DNA of 64,000 bases from Opitutales bacterium (GTDB lineage Bacteria; Verrucomicrobiota; Verrucomicrobiia; Opitutales; Seribacteraceae), in NCBI GenBank assembly GCA_029254745.1, contig JAQWWZ010000049.1:1-64000 (forward strand), given 5' to 3'. The position numbers were made by a program, and so were the translations under genes. Under the pieces are notes generated by a model. It saw nothing but the letters and a program-made list of their open reading frames with translations, ran no database searches and was not told where the DNA came from. Shown here piece by piece: positions 48,056-58,342 of the stretch. Position 1 is the first letter of the stretch. Each line of letters begins with the position of its first letter.

Positions 48056-49692
48056 TCCTTAATCCGCCTTTCTAAATAAATATGTTTATAGGGGTGATGG
48101 TCTAAAAGAGTCGGGTGCCAACCCTGGACTGTCGGATGCCGAAGAGAAACATGAACATAAAAATATAGGGGCAAAATCGGAATTTCCTGGGCTAGCAAAT
48201 CTTCGCATTTTTGAAAATGAGTAAACCGTTCCTGAGGGCTAAGTGATTGTTCCGCGAGCGCGAGCGAATGGTCGTATTCTTGATTAGACCAACCAGTCAG
48301 GTTGTTACCATCTTTACTTCTCCAAAGATGAAGGAAAGTGTTTGCGTCTACATAATCCCCGATCCATCCGGCACGGGCCAATGAATAGTCACCCTTAGAT
48401 ATCGAGGATAAGAAGACTTTCCATTCCATGTTCAGCAATTTAATTTCAACACCCAAACTTGTTTTCCACATGGACTGGAGTGCTTCGGCAACTTTCTTGT
48501 GAGCCTCCGATGTGTTATAATTAAGTTCGATGGGTGGCAGTGAGAGGATACCTTTTTCATTCAAATAGGAATCTAGTAATGCTTTTGCTTCCTCCGGGTT
48601 ATAGGTGTAGCCTTCCTTGGCTGTAAAGCCACCAGTATCAGGCGGAGTAAAGCAATAAGCAGGCAGTTGACCTCCCTTGAGCACTTTTTCTACCAATACT
48701 TTACGATTTACTGACAAACTCAGTGCTTTTCTTACACGGAGATCATCAAATGGCGGGGTTGTAACATTAAACCGATAATAATAAGTTCCAAGGTAAGGTT
48801 CGAAATGAATCCATTCCGGATGTTTTTGTTGCAAGTATTCAATCCGGTCTGATGAGACAGACTGTGTAACATGTAAAAAACCGGAACGAAAGGCCCTTTC
48901 TTCAGTATCGGTGGTTTCGATTGGATAAAATCTTATTCCAGAAAGCTTGGTTTGGTTTGCATCCCAGTAATGCGGGTCGGCCCGGACCTCTATAACCGAG
49001 TTGATCCGATGATCCGAAAGGCTGAAGGGTCCATTCCCTACAAAGTTTGCTGGCTTGGTCCACGGCGTTCCAATCTGTTCGAAAGCCCCAAACATTTCAA
49101 TAGTTGGGGGATGCACGGGGAACCATGAATAATGGTTGATGAGCTCAAGGAAATAAGGTGTTTGGTTTTCGAGAGTCAATTGTAGGGTAAGGTCGTCAAT
49201 GGCTGTAACCCCTACGTTTGCTTCTTTCCAAGTTTTTGCTCCTGAATGATACACCTTTGCATTTTTTAGAACATGAAGCATCGAAGCATATTGGGCTCCC
49301 AATGATGGATTCAATATCCGCCTGTAGGAGTAGGCAAAGTCATGAGCTGTGACCGGATCTCCATTGTGCCACTTTGCGTTGTTACGAAGATAAAAGGTGT
49401 AGGTTTTTTTATCATTCGAGACAGCCCACCTTTCTGCGACACCCGGAACGGGCTTTAATGTTTTAGGGTCTTCCCCTATCAGTCCTTCTAACAAAGCAGA
49501 GAGAATATTATGAGCGGCAACACTGGTGGCTAAGTGGGGGTCAAGGTGTTGAGGTTCAGCCCCGAGGCCGAAGTGCAAAACTTGTTCATCAATGGCTTTT
49601 TCTACATTGGATGGAGCCGAGCAAGACACAAGAAAGCTACAAGCCAAAAAGCAAGTGAGGAGAAGAGATCTTTTTTTTCTTATGAAACGCAT
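48052..49692 (-). CDS. Peptide ABC transporter substrate-binding lipoprotein (SBP family 5, OppA-like)
   Basis: Lipobox FLVSCSAPS; LHFGLGAEPQHLDPHLA; WAVSNDKKTYTFYLRNNAKWHNGDPVTAHDFAYSYRRILNP. Confidence 0.94.
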   Translation of the reverse strand: MRFIRKKRSLLLTCFLACSFLVSCSAPSNVEKAIDEQVLHFGLGAEPQHLDPHLATSVAAHNILSALLEGLIGEDPKTLKPVPGVAERWAVSNDKKTYTFYLRNNAKWHNGDPVTAHDFAYSYRRILNPSLGAQYASMLHVLKNAKVYHSGAKTWKEANVGVTAIDDLTLQLTLENQTPYFLELINHYSWFPVHPPTIEMFGAFEQIGTPWTKPANFVGNGPFSLSDHRINSVIEVRADPHYWDANQTKLSGIRFYPIETTDTEERAFRSGFLHVTQSVSSDRIEYLQQKHPEWIHFEPYLGTYYYRFNVTTPPFDDLRVRKALSLSVNRKVLVEKVLKGGQLPAYCFTPPDTGGFTAKEGYTYNPEEAKALLDSYLNEKGILSLPPIELNYNTSEAHKKVAEALQSMWKTSLGVEIKLLNMEWKVFLSSISKGDYSLARAGWIGDYVDANTFLHLWRSKDGNNLTGWSNQEYDHSLALAEQSLSPQERFTHFQKCEDLLAQEIPILPLYFYVHVSLRHPTVQGWHPTLLDHHPYKHIYLERRIKE

Positions 49693-49819
49693 TGAGTTTT
49701 CAGATATTTTGAAACTGAACAGGGTGGGGAACTTGGCAAGTAAAAGGATAAATAAAATGACATTTTTGAATTTCTTTTCTTTGCTCCCTCCAGGTAAGTC
49801 CTTACAAAGAAAGAGTTTG

Positions 49820-51241
49820 ATGCGAGATTATTTTCTAAGAAGGTTCCTGTTGATACCCCCTACATTGTTCGGGATAAGTATCATGGTCTTTGCTATAACC
49901 CGGTTGGCACCTGGTGGTCCGCTTGAGCAAGCAATGATGCAGATGCAACAAGTGTCGGAAGGTGCAGGGGCTGGGAATGCACAGGGAAATCAAGCTTTAT
50001 CACAAGACCAGTTGGATCAAATGAAAAGGCTATACGGCTTTGATAAACCGCACTGGGAGGCTTATTTGGTTTGGTTGGGCATTCTGCCCCGCGAAACTGA
50101 ATTCAGGCAAATTCGTTTTCTGCAAAACGAAACCCAGCTGACGGAACGTGTGAGTTTACCTAAATTTCACATTTCTGAACTGGATTGGAATGCAGATGGA
50201 TATTTGCAGTCAAGTGAGTTCCCTGATCACCTTTCCGCCTATTTTTCTTTTGCTATGTTTGATAGGAACGGAGATGGAGAAATTGATGCGATCGAGGCAA
50301 GCCAACCATCGGCTTGGGTAGATAGTGCTCGTGAAAAAATTGTCCTTCAGAGAGATGGGAGGCAAAATATTCGTATTCTAAACTTATCTGACTTACTTGG
50401 AAATTGGCAGATTCGTATGCGGAAGATGCCCAATGAGTCCGAAAATACCAAGCCGGTAGCTGAGCTTTACATGACGAAACATGACGGTGTCATGCAGGGA
50501 AACTTTGGTGTTTCTACCCGCTACGGAGAACCGGTTGTTCAAGTGATTATGGACCGCCTGCCGGTTTCATCTTATTTTGGGCTTTTAACTTTTATTTTCA
50601 CCTATGCGGTTTGTATTCCCTTGGGTGTATTCAAAGCAATGAAGCATAACAGTTTATCAGATGACCTGAGCTCAATTATTATATTTTTTGGATATGCTGT
50701 TCCCGGTTATGCTTTGGGTTCGTTGTTACTTCTTTTCTTTTCGGTTCGACTTGATTGGCTGCCTATGGGCGGTCTAACAAGTGATGGTTTTGAGCAACTT
50801 ACTGGATGGGAGCAATTGTTGGATTTGGCCGCTCACACCTTTCAGCCACTCTGCTGCTATTTGGTGGGCGGTTTTGCTTTTCTGACAATGCTTATGAAAA
50901 ATCACCTCATGGATAATTTAGCTGCGGATTATGTGAGGACTGCTATGGCCAAGGGCGTGTCATTTGGGAATTCGGTCAAATATCATGCACTGAGAAATTC
51001 CTTCGTACCCATAGCCACAAATGTAGGTCACCAGGTTACTTTATTTGTATCGGGTTCCTTTTTAGTGGAAACTATTTTTGATATTGATGGCTTTGGGTTG
51101 CTCGGCTTTAACTCTGTTATTGACCGCGATTATCCAGTTGTAATGGGGGTTTTAACCCTGTCTGCGTTTCTTATGCTGGTGGGAAATGTTCTTTCGGATG
51201 CATTAGTTGCATGGGTGGATCCAAGAGTACGCTTTGAGTAA
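49820..51241 (+). CDS. Peptide ABC transporter permease (YejB/OppB type) with inserted periplasmic domain carrying two EF-hand-like loops
   Basis: RRFLLIPPTLFGISIMVFAITRLAPGGPLEQ; DYVRTAMAKGVSFGNSVKYHALRNSFVPIATNVG; insertion with DWNADGYLQSSE and DRNGDGEIDAIE. Confidence 0.9.
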   Translation: MRDYFLRRFLLIPPTLFGISIMVFAITRLAPGGPLEQAMMQMQQVSEGAGAGNAQGNQALSQDQLDQMKRLYGFDKPHWEAYLVWLGILPRETEFRQIRFLQNETQLTERVSLPKFHISELDWNADGYLQSSEFPDHLSAYFSFAMFDRNGDGEIDAIEASQPSAWVDSAREKIVLQRDGRQNIRILNLSDLLGNWQIRMRKMPNESENTKPVAELYMTKHDGVMQGNFGVSTRYGEPVVQVIMDRLPVSSYFGLLTFIFTYAVCIPLGVFKAMKHNSLSDDLSSIIIFFGYAVPGYALGSLLLLFFSVRLDWLPMGGLTSDGFEQLTGWEQLLDLAAHTFQPLCCYLVGGFAFLTMLMKNHLMDNLAADYVRTAMAKGVSFGNSVKYHALRNSFVPIATNVGHQVTLFVSGSFLVETIFDIDGFGLLGFNSVIDRDYPVVMGVLTLSAFLMLVGNVLSDALVAWVDPRVRFE

Positions 51242-51248
51242 AGGTGGA

Positions 51249-52325
51249 ATGATTCGATTGAAACTAAATCCACTGACACGTAAGAAACTTTCCCGGTTTC
51301 GATCCATCAAGCGTGGGTATTGGTCTTTACTTTTTTTGCTCTCTGTTTACCTCGTGAGTTTAGGGGCAGAACTTTTTGTAAACAAGAAAGCATTGGTTGT
51401 ATTTTATGAGGGAAATTTTTTCTTCCCCACCTATGCTGATCAAATAAGTGGCACTCGTTTTGGGTTGGATTATTCCTATGAAACAAATTATCGAGATTTA
51501 AAAAATAAATTTAAAGAAAGCCAAAGCGGAAATTGGGTAATTTTACCGATTGTACCTTACGACCCTTATGAAATGGACTACGGGGAAGAAGAGGCTACTG
51601 GTTTTTCTTCACCCAATTTCGAGAAGAGTCACTTTCTAGGTACAGATAAGACTGAAAGAGATGTTCTCGCCCGCTTACTTTATGGGTTTCGGATAGCCAT
51701 GACATTTGCAATTTCCTACCTTCTGCTCACTTACCTGCTTGCCATGGGTGTTGGAAGTCTCATGGGTTATGCTGGGGGGAAGATCGATATGGTTGGCCTT
51801 CGTTTTGTGGAAATTTGGTCAAATGTACCCTTTCTTTATATGGTCATTATTTTGGTGTCGGTAATGCCTGGGTGGTGGGGAGTAGGTTGGCAAGTATCTT
51901 CTTTACTATTTATCATGGTGCTCTTTTCTTGGACGGGGATGACTTACTATGTGAGAGCCTCCATTTATAAGGAAAAGGCAAGAGAGTATGTGGCAGCAGC
52001 TCGAGTGATCGGAGCAAGTCCAACCAGGATTGTCTTTCGCCACCTTCTTCCCAATGTAATCTCCACATTGGTGACTTTTGCACCTTTTACGATCGCAGCA
52101 GCAATATCTTCGGTGACGGCACTAGATTTTCTCGGTTATGGCTTACCTCCTCCTACACCAAGCTGGGGTGAGCTTTTGAAGCAAGGGGTAAACAATTTAC
52201 GAATCGCCCCTTGGATTGTAACCTCTACGGTTTCTGCTCTTGTGCTGACATTAACTCTCGTGACATTTGTGGGCGAAGCGGTTCGCGAGGCTTTTGATCC
52301 AAAGAAATTTTCCACCTATGAATAA
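51249..52325 (+). CDS. Peptide ABC transporter permease (YejE/OppC type)
   Basis: HFLGTDKTERDVLARLLYGFRIAMTFA; YVAAARVIGASPTRIVFRHLLPNVISTLVTFAP; LDFLGYGLPPPTPSWGELL. Confidence 0.92.
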   Translation: MIRLKLNPLTRKKLSRFRSIKRGYWSLLFLLSVYLVSLGAELFVNKKALVVFYEGNFFFPTYADQISGTRFGLDYSYETNYRDLKNKFKESQSGNWVILPIVPYDPYEMDYGEEEATGFSSPNFEKSHFLGTDKTERDVLARLLYGFRIAMTFAISYLLLTYLLAMGVGSLMGYAGGKIDMVGLRFVEIWSNVPFLYMVIILVSVMPGWWGVGWQVSSLLFIMVLFSWTGMTYYVRASIYKEKAREYVAAARVIGASPTRIVFRHLLPNVISTLVTFAPFTIAAAISSVTALDFLGYGLPPPTPSWGELLKQGVNNLRIAPWIVTSTVSALVLTLTLVTFVGEAVREAFDPKKFSTYE

Positions 52326-54534
52326 TACACAAAATCTTAAACTTAAAAAAGTCTCTGTTATATCCTTATTTCTTTCACTTTTTCTATTTAGTGCCTGTGA
52401 CAGTAACCAATTGAAACCTCCTAGGGATAATTCTTCTGCCGCAGATGAATCGGAGCCAAGCCATAAGTTTTTAATAGACCGAAAACTAGCCCGAGAACTT
52501 GCCCGAGAATTTGGGAAAGAATTTGCTCAGGAGTTTGTTCGTCAAATGCAAGAATCGAACACCTCACTTGCTTTTCCTATTCAGGAAAAGGCAAATAATC
52601 AATCTGGGACCTCGGTACCCGGTATTGTAGATCAAGAAGGCAAGCCTCACCCCTTACTGGAGCACTGTGCTGAGGATGTTATCGAATATTATAAAAAAAA
52701 CGCAGATTGCTTTATTATGGCAACCCCCGAGGATATACCTGCTGGCCTGAACTGGCAAGATGGTACCAAGGAACGAGAGTTTGCATCTCCGGCTGCAAAA
52801 AAAGGGGGTACTTGGCAAGTCTACATGCGAGACTTTCCCAGGACACTTCGCACGATTGGCCCGGATGCAAATGGTGCCTTTCGGAGTTACCTTCTTGACT
52901 ACAATGCATTGGGTCTGGTACACGCCCACCCCAATACCGATGGGTATTACCCAGGATTGGCCAAGTCTTGGGCAGTTGCCGAAGATGGAGCAACCGTGTT
53001 CTATCGCCTAGACCCCAATGCCAGATATAGTGATGGCAATAAAGTCCGTGTCAGTGATTATTTCTTCTTTTTGTATTTCATGAGGAATAAGCATATACAG
53101 GCTCCCTGGTACAATGATTTCTACGGAAAAGATAAGTTCAAAAAAGTTACGATTTACAATCATGACACCCTGTCAGTTTCCTTCTACAAGGCGAAGCCTG
53201 ATATAGTCGAGAGGGCTTCTATTCGTCCCAAGCCTGAGCATTTTTACTTTGAGTTGGATGGTGAATTCCTAAGGAAATATCAATGGAAACCTGAACCTAC
53301 TACGGGTGCCTATGTGGTGTACCCTCGTAATGTGGATAAAGGGAAATCAGTCACTCTGGTTCGGCAAAAAGATTGGTGGGCGGATTCAAAAAAGTTCTTT
53401 CGTTATCGCTTTAATCCAGACCAAATTAAAGTCAGCGTTATTCGAGATTACAACAAAGCATTTGAAGTGTTTCTCAAAGGAGACTTGGATATGTTTGGTT
53501 TATCTAAATCCGAGTTTTGGTATAAAAAACTTCCTCATGAGCATCCTCTGGTTGCCAATGGATACCTGACAAAGGTTACATTCTATAATCAAACACCCCC
53601 GCCATCTTATGCCTTAAGAATAAATTCTCAGCAACCTCCCTTAGATAATTTAAACATTCGCAAAGGGTTTCATCATGCTATCAACTTTGACCTTGTTTTA
53701 GAAAAAGTTTTCAGGGGTGATTTTATACGAATGAATTCGGTTGCCGATGGTTATGGAGCCCGATCTCACCCTTCGATCAGAGCGCGGGAATTTTCCGTGG
53801 AAAAGGCCAAGAGTTGTTTCGCAAGAGCAGGATACTCGAAGCTCGGGCCTGATGGGATATTGATCAATGCCGTGGGCCAGAAATTATCGATAGAAGTTTT
53901 GACTAGTTATAAGCACTTTGAAGATGTACTCGTGGTGCTTAAGGAGCAGGCAAAAAAAGCTGGATTGGAGATCAAATTAAAAATGTTAGAGCCAACAGCA
54001 GCCTGGAAGGTCGCCAATGAAAAAAATCACCAAGTATTTTTTTCGGCCTTTAATTCTTTTGTAGAACTATTTCCACGATTTTGGGAACCCTTTCACTCAG
54101 ATAATGCGTATGAAGAAGCAGGCAATTCCAAGTACACCGATGATGGTTTACTTAAGAAAGGATTAACCACAAAGGTGAGCACTAATAATTTTACTCAAAC
54201 GGCAGATAAGGAAATTGATAACCTTATAGTCTTGTACCGGGAAGAAGAAGATTTGGCTCGTATTACGGAAATGTCCCACCAACTCATTGAAAAAATACAT
54301 GAACATGCAGCTTGGGTGCCTGGCTGGAAAAAGCCCTGGCTTAGACTCGGGCATTGGAACTGGATCAAATTCCCTGAAAACTGGGGGCCAAAAGAATCGA
54401 GAGACTATGAAGAATTTCATGTTTTCTGGATAGAACCGAAGGAAAAGCAACGGATTATAAATGCCAAGAAGGAAGGGAAACCCATTTCAACAGAGCCAAG
54501 TGTGAAAATCTATGACCGTTACCTTCCGAAGTAA
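52318..54534 (+). CDS. Extracellular solute-binding lipoprotein, SBP family 5 (YejA-like)
   Basis: Lipobox LFLFSAC; KKGGTWQVYMRDFPRTLRTIGPDANGAFRSYLLDYN; WAVAEDGATVFYRLDPNARYSDGNKVRVSDYFF. Confidence 0.93.
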   Translation: MNNTQNLKLKKVSVISLFLSLFLFSACDSNQLKPPRDNSSAADESEPSHKFLIDRKLARELAREFGKEFAQEFVRQMQESNTSLAFPIQEKANNQSGTSVPGIVDQEGKPHPLLEHCAEDVIEYYKKNADCFIMATPEDIPAGLNWQDGTKEREFASPAAKKGGTWQVYMRDFPRTLRTIGPDANGAFRSYLLDYNALGLVHAHPNTDGYYPGLAKSWAVAEDGATVFYRLDPNARYSDGNKVRVSDYFFFLYFMRNKHIQAPWYNDFYGKDKFKKVTIYNHDTLSVSFYKAKPDIVERASIRPKPEHFYFELDGEFLRKYQWKPEPTTGAYVVYPRNVDKGKSVTLVRQKDWWADSKKFFRYRFNPDQIKVSVIRDYNKAFEVFLKGDLDMFGLSKSEFWYKKLPHEHPLVANGYLTKVTFYNQTPPPSYALRINSQQPPLDNLNIRKGFHHAINFDLVLEKVFRGDFIRMNSVADGYGARSHPSIRAREFSVEKAKSCFARAGYSKLGPDGILINAVGQKLSIEVLTSYKHFEDVLVVLKEQAKKAGLEIKLKMLEPTAAWKVANEKNHQVFFSAFNSFVELFPRFWEPFHSDNAYEEAGNSKYTDDGLLKKGLTTKVSTNNFTQTADKEIDNLIVLYREEEDLARITEMSHQLIEKIHEHAAWVPGWKKPWLRLGHWNWIKFPENWGPKESRDYEEFHVFWIEPKEKQRIINAKKEGKPISTEPSVKIYDRYLPK

Positions 54535-54546
54535 TTTACTTTCGAG

Positions 54547-55545
54547 ATGAGACATAAAGAAAACAGTCAGACTTTACTACAGGTTAGGGATCTTTCCGTT
54601 TCATTTACCACAGACGAAGGAGAAGTTGAGGCTTTAGATCATGTAAGTTTTGATGTCGCCCAAGGGGAGATACTCGGTCTTGTCGGAGAGTCTGGATGTG
54701 GAAAAAGTGTAAGTGCTTTTTCAGTTATGCGTTTATTGCCTCGGCCAATGGGTAGGATAACCAATGGACAAATACTTTTGGAATCTCAGGATTTACTTAC
54801 TTTAACGACGGAGGAAATGAGAAAGGTCAGGGGGAATGAGATCGGAATGATTTTTCAAGAACCAATGAATGCCCTTAATCCGGTAAAAAAAATTGGTGAC
54901 CAGATTGCTGAAGTCTTCTTGTTACATCAAGATGTCTCTCCACGCCAAGCATCGGATTTGGCTGTGGGGATGCTCGCCGAAGTCGGTATCCCGGATCCGG
55001 CAAACCGGGCATTGGAGTACCCTCACCAATTGTCAGGAGGCATGAGGCAACGTGTGGTTATTGCCATGGCCCTTGCTTGCAAACCAAAACTCATCATTGC
55101 CGACGAGCCAACAACTGCCCTAGATGTGACTGTTCAGGCTCAGATTTTGGATTTACTGCAGAATCTTCAAAGAAAGAACGGTTCATCAGTTTTACTTATT
55201 ACCCATGATCTTGGAGTTATAGCCGAGAACTGTGATCAGGTTTGCGTCATGTATGCGGGTCGAATTGTTGAGCGGGCTTCCACTCAAGCCTTGTTTGAAA
55301 ATCCGATCCATGCCTACACCCGTGGACTTTTGGCTTCTATTCCAAGGATGGATGGGGTTCCCAAGAATAAGTTGACGACAATCCCAGGAATTGTACCCGC
55401 TTTATCTCAGCTTGTTCAGGGATGCCGCTTTGCCCAGCGCAGTGGACGGCCGCACCCAGCAAGTACATTACAGTGCCGCCCGCCTTTCAAGGAAGTTACT
55501 TCCGGGCATTGGGTGGAAGCATGCCCCGTTTGCACAAAAATATGA
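54547..55545 (+). CDS. Peptide ABC transporter ATP-binding protein (DppD/OppD-like)
   Basis: [56 protein letters not shown]. Confidence 0.93.
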   Translation: MRHKENSQTLLQVRDLSVSFTTDEGEVEALDHVSFDVAQGEILGLVGESGCGKSVSAFSVMRLLPRPMGRITNGQILLESQDLLTLTTEEMRKVRGNEIGMIFQEPMNALNPVKKIGDQIAEVFLLHQDVSPRQASDLAVGMLAEVGIPDPANRALEYPHQLSGGMRQRVVIAMALACKPKLIIADEPTTALDVTVQAQILDLLQNLQRKNGSSVLLITHDLGVIAENCDQVCVMYAGRIVERASTQALFENPIHAYTRGLLASIPRMDGVPKNKLTTIPGIVPALSQLVQGCRFAQRSGRPHPASTLQCRPPFKEVTSGHWVEACPVCTKI

Positions 55546-56522
55546 AGCAGAAGCAAGAAGTTTTAAAGCTTGATCAGCTTTGCGTGCATTTTCCTGTTAG
55601 GGGAGGAGTTTTTCGGCGAGCGGTTGGATCATGTCGAGCCGTGGATGGAGTTAGTTTATCCATCACGCGTGGGCAGACTTTTGGCCTGGTAGGGGAGTCT
55701 GGATGCGGGAAGTCAACTTTAGCTAAATCAATTGTAGGCTTAGTGACCCCAACAAGTGGATCTATTTTCTTCCAAGGCAATCAAATAAAATCCAAGCTTT
55801 TAACCGCGGAATACCGAAAGTCGGTTCAAATGGTCTTTCAGGACCCCGTCGAGTCTCTTAACGCAAGAATGACGGTGGGGGCCATCCTCGAAGAGCCTCT
55901 GATTATACATCGACTATGTAGGAAAGATGAACGGAGTAAACGGGTGGCAAAACTATTGGACCAAGTCGGCCTGCCCGAAAGTGCAGCCAAACGCTACCCT
56001 TTTGAGTTTTCTGGAGGGCAAAGGCAGCGAATTGGAGTAGCCCGCGCTCTTGCTCTTGAGCCAGAATTACTGGTTTTAGATGAACCTGTCTCTGCCTTGG
56101 ATGTTTCTGTACAAAGCCAAGTATTAAACTTATTGATGGATCTTCAGGCGCAATTAGGTCTGACTTATTTCCTGATCGCTCATGACTTAGCGGTGGTGCG
56201 GCATATTTCTGATGTGATTGCGGTCATGTATTTGGGTAAGATTGTGGAAATAGGGGCCGCAACTGACATTTATGCCAATCCTAAGCATGCCTACACCAAA
56301 GCATTGCTTTCTTCCATTCCTATTCCCGATCCCAGTGTTAAAAAGAAAAGAATCCTGATCCCTGGAGATGTACCTTCTCCCATTAATCCACCTCAAGGCT
56401 GTGCCTTTGGGAATCGAATGAATGCACCTGATTATCCAAAGAGTATAGAACAAGAACTTAAGATGGAAAAAGTTGGGGTAGGGCATTGGGTCCTCGCTTG
56501 TCCCTGCTGTGTGCATATGTGA
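55542..56522 (+). CDS. Peptide ABC transporter ATP-binding protein (DppF/OppF-like)
   Basis: [55 protein letters not shown]; start overlaps upstream stop (ATGA). Confidence 0.93.
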   Translation: MKQKQEVLKLDQLCVHFPVRGGVFRRAVGSCRAVDGVSLSITRGQTFGLVGESGCGKSTLAKSIVGLVTPTSGSIFFQGNQIKSKLLTAEYRKSVQMVFQDPVESLNARMTVGAILEEPLIIHRLCRKDERSKRVAKLLDQVGLPESAAKRYPFEFSGGQRQRIGVARALALEPELLVLDEPVSALDVSVQSQVLNLLMDLQAQLGLTYFLIAHDLAVVRHISDVIAVMYLGKIVEIGAATDIYANPKHAYTKALLSSIPIPDPSVKKKRILIPGDVPSPINPPQGCAFGNRMNAPDYPKSIEQELKMEKVGVGHWVLACPCCVHM

Positions 56523-56590
56523 AACTAAAAAAGGCTTGCGAGATGTTTGCACTCCTCTTTTATCTACTATCTTACCCTACCTGATCTGAT

Positions 56591-58342
56591 ATGTTGCTTT
56601 TTTTAAATCGAACCATTGGTTCTATCGCCCTTAGCCTCTGCCTCGGTTGCCTCGCTTGGGGCCAAGACCCCGGAGCCATGCCCCTTCGCCAAGTTATTTC
56701 CGAAGCACAAACTCTTGTAGGACAAGGTGATTTTGCTGGAGCCTCCCCTTATCTTGATGAATTGGAGATTCGCTTCCAAGATGAAAAGGACCCAAAAGTT
56801 GAAGTTATTTTGCAGCAATTTGGTTTTGTTCGTGGGGTTGGATACCTGCAAACATATGCAGAAACTGGAGAAATTGAATATCTGACTAAGGCCGCCCAAG
56901 CCTTTGGGAAATTTGCAGATAAATTTCCCAAAGACCCCAAGGCAGTAACGGCCCTCCAGAAGAGAACGGATTGTTTGCGATCTGATCAACAATGGAGTGA
57001 AGCAGCCGATGTAATCAGCAAACTTTTGGACCCCAATCAACCGTTTAGAAAGCAGATTTTAAAAAGAAGTGAATTGCTGAACCTATACTACGGGAAAGCC
57101 CAGTGTTACCATATGCTTCAGGATTGGGCCAAAGGTGAGCCTGCATTTCGAGAACTTTTAAAGTTTGCCGATGCGGCCAAGGATGAGGACCGGGCAGCTT
57201 ATGCGATTTCATGTCTCACGGAAATGTTTGTTCAAACAAAAAGAGTGGATGAGGTTTTTCCCATGCTTCCTCGCTTATCTGGCGATACTCCTGCTCGATA
57301 CGATCTGAGGCTTAATGTCAACTTAATGCAGGGGGGGAACCAGTTACAGGACGCAGAGAGATATGTAGAAGCTTCTCTTTTGTACGCCCTGACCATGACC
57401 GCAGAGGAAATTAAGAATTATTATAATGAAAGAGCTTCTCGATTAGAGAATGAAAGAAATCGACTGGCTGTATTCCTGAATAAACCGGGCATGCCCAAAA
57501 GACGATTGGAAATATTACGTGACCGTGACAATCAACTTGCGATGAAATTAATCACCGCAAAAAGTCATTTAGCCGTGGCAAAAAAAACCGCATCCTTTAC
57601 TGCCATTCTGAGATGGAGAAAGGCCAGTAATTTTCAGGATACCAAGAGATTTTGGGAGTCATTCTGGGGGTTTTATTGGCTCTTTAAGGATGATCCTGAA
57701 AATGAATCTGCAGAAGATTTTATCTACGCTGCCTTTGCTTCTGCAAATACAGTCAAATTTGCAGATAAATCGATTGAGCTTGGGGAAGAATACTTAGCAA
57801 GCGACAAATGGGATAAATACCGTGCTGATGTTACTAATATCATGGCTAACGCCTACCGAAAAGAAGCTGAATACCAAGCTTCTATTGCTGAGAGTTTGCA
57901 GACAGCAATGTCAACCATCGATAAGGAACGAGGGGTAACGGCAAAAAAGAGTTCTCAGGAAAAATATCAGCGCTTTTTTGAACTTTGTAATCAGTTCTTG
58001 AGAAAACAACCCGGTGACAAATACGCAACGAGTTTCATAAATATGATGGGTTCCGTTTATTTCAAACAGAGACAGTTTGATCAATTACTCGAAAAATTTG
58101 CAGGATATGAGGCAGGAGTTCCCAATAGTAAAAAAGGCTACATCAATGATAAAGAATTTGCTAAAGGCCCAGCGATGCCATCTGCTTTATATCTTAGCGG
58201 AATAGGATTGCTTGCTAGCGGAAAATTTGATGAAGCAAAACCATTACTTGCTCCAATAGTTGGGGTTTATGTGCAGGGCTTAGCTCTAGCGGATGGTACG
58301 CTTTCTGAAATGTCTCAAGATAGGGGAGGGGCCAATGAATAA
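56591..58342 (+). CDS. Secreted TPR-like repeat protein
   Basis: Signal peptide (IALSLCLGCLAWGQ); helical TPR-type segments. Confidence 0.7.
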   Translation: MLLFLNRTIGSIALSLCLGCLAWGQDPGAMPLRQVISEAQTLVGQGDFAGASPYLDELEIRFQDEKDPKVEVILQQFGFVRGVGYLQTYAETGEIEYLTKAAQAFGKFADKFPKDPKAVTALQKRTDCLRSDQQWSEAADVISKLLDPNQPFRKQILKRSELLNLYYGKAQCYHMLQDWAKGEPAFRELLKFADAAKDEDRAAYAISCLTEMFVQTKRVDEVFPMLPRLSGDTPARYDLRLNVNLMQGGNQLQDAERYVEASLLYALTMTAEEIKNYYNERASRLENERNRLAVFLNKPGMPKRRLEILRDRDNQLAMKLITAKSHLAVAKKTASFTAILRWRKASNFQDTKRFWESFWGFYWLFKDDPENESAEDFIYAAFASANTVKFADKSIELGEEYLASDKWDKYRADVTNIMANAYRKEAEYQASIAESLQTAMSTIDKERGVTAKKSSQEKYQRFFELCNQFLRKQPGDKYATSFINMMGSVYFKQRQFDQLLEKFAGYEAGVPNSKKGYINDKEFAKGPAMPSALYLSGIGLLASGKFDEAKPLLAPIVGVYVQGLALADGTLSEMSQDRGGANE

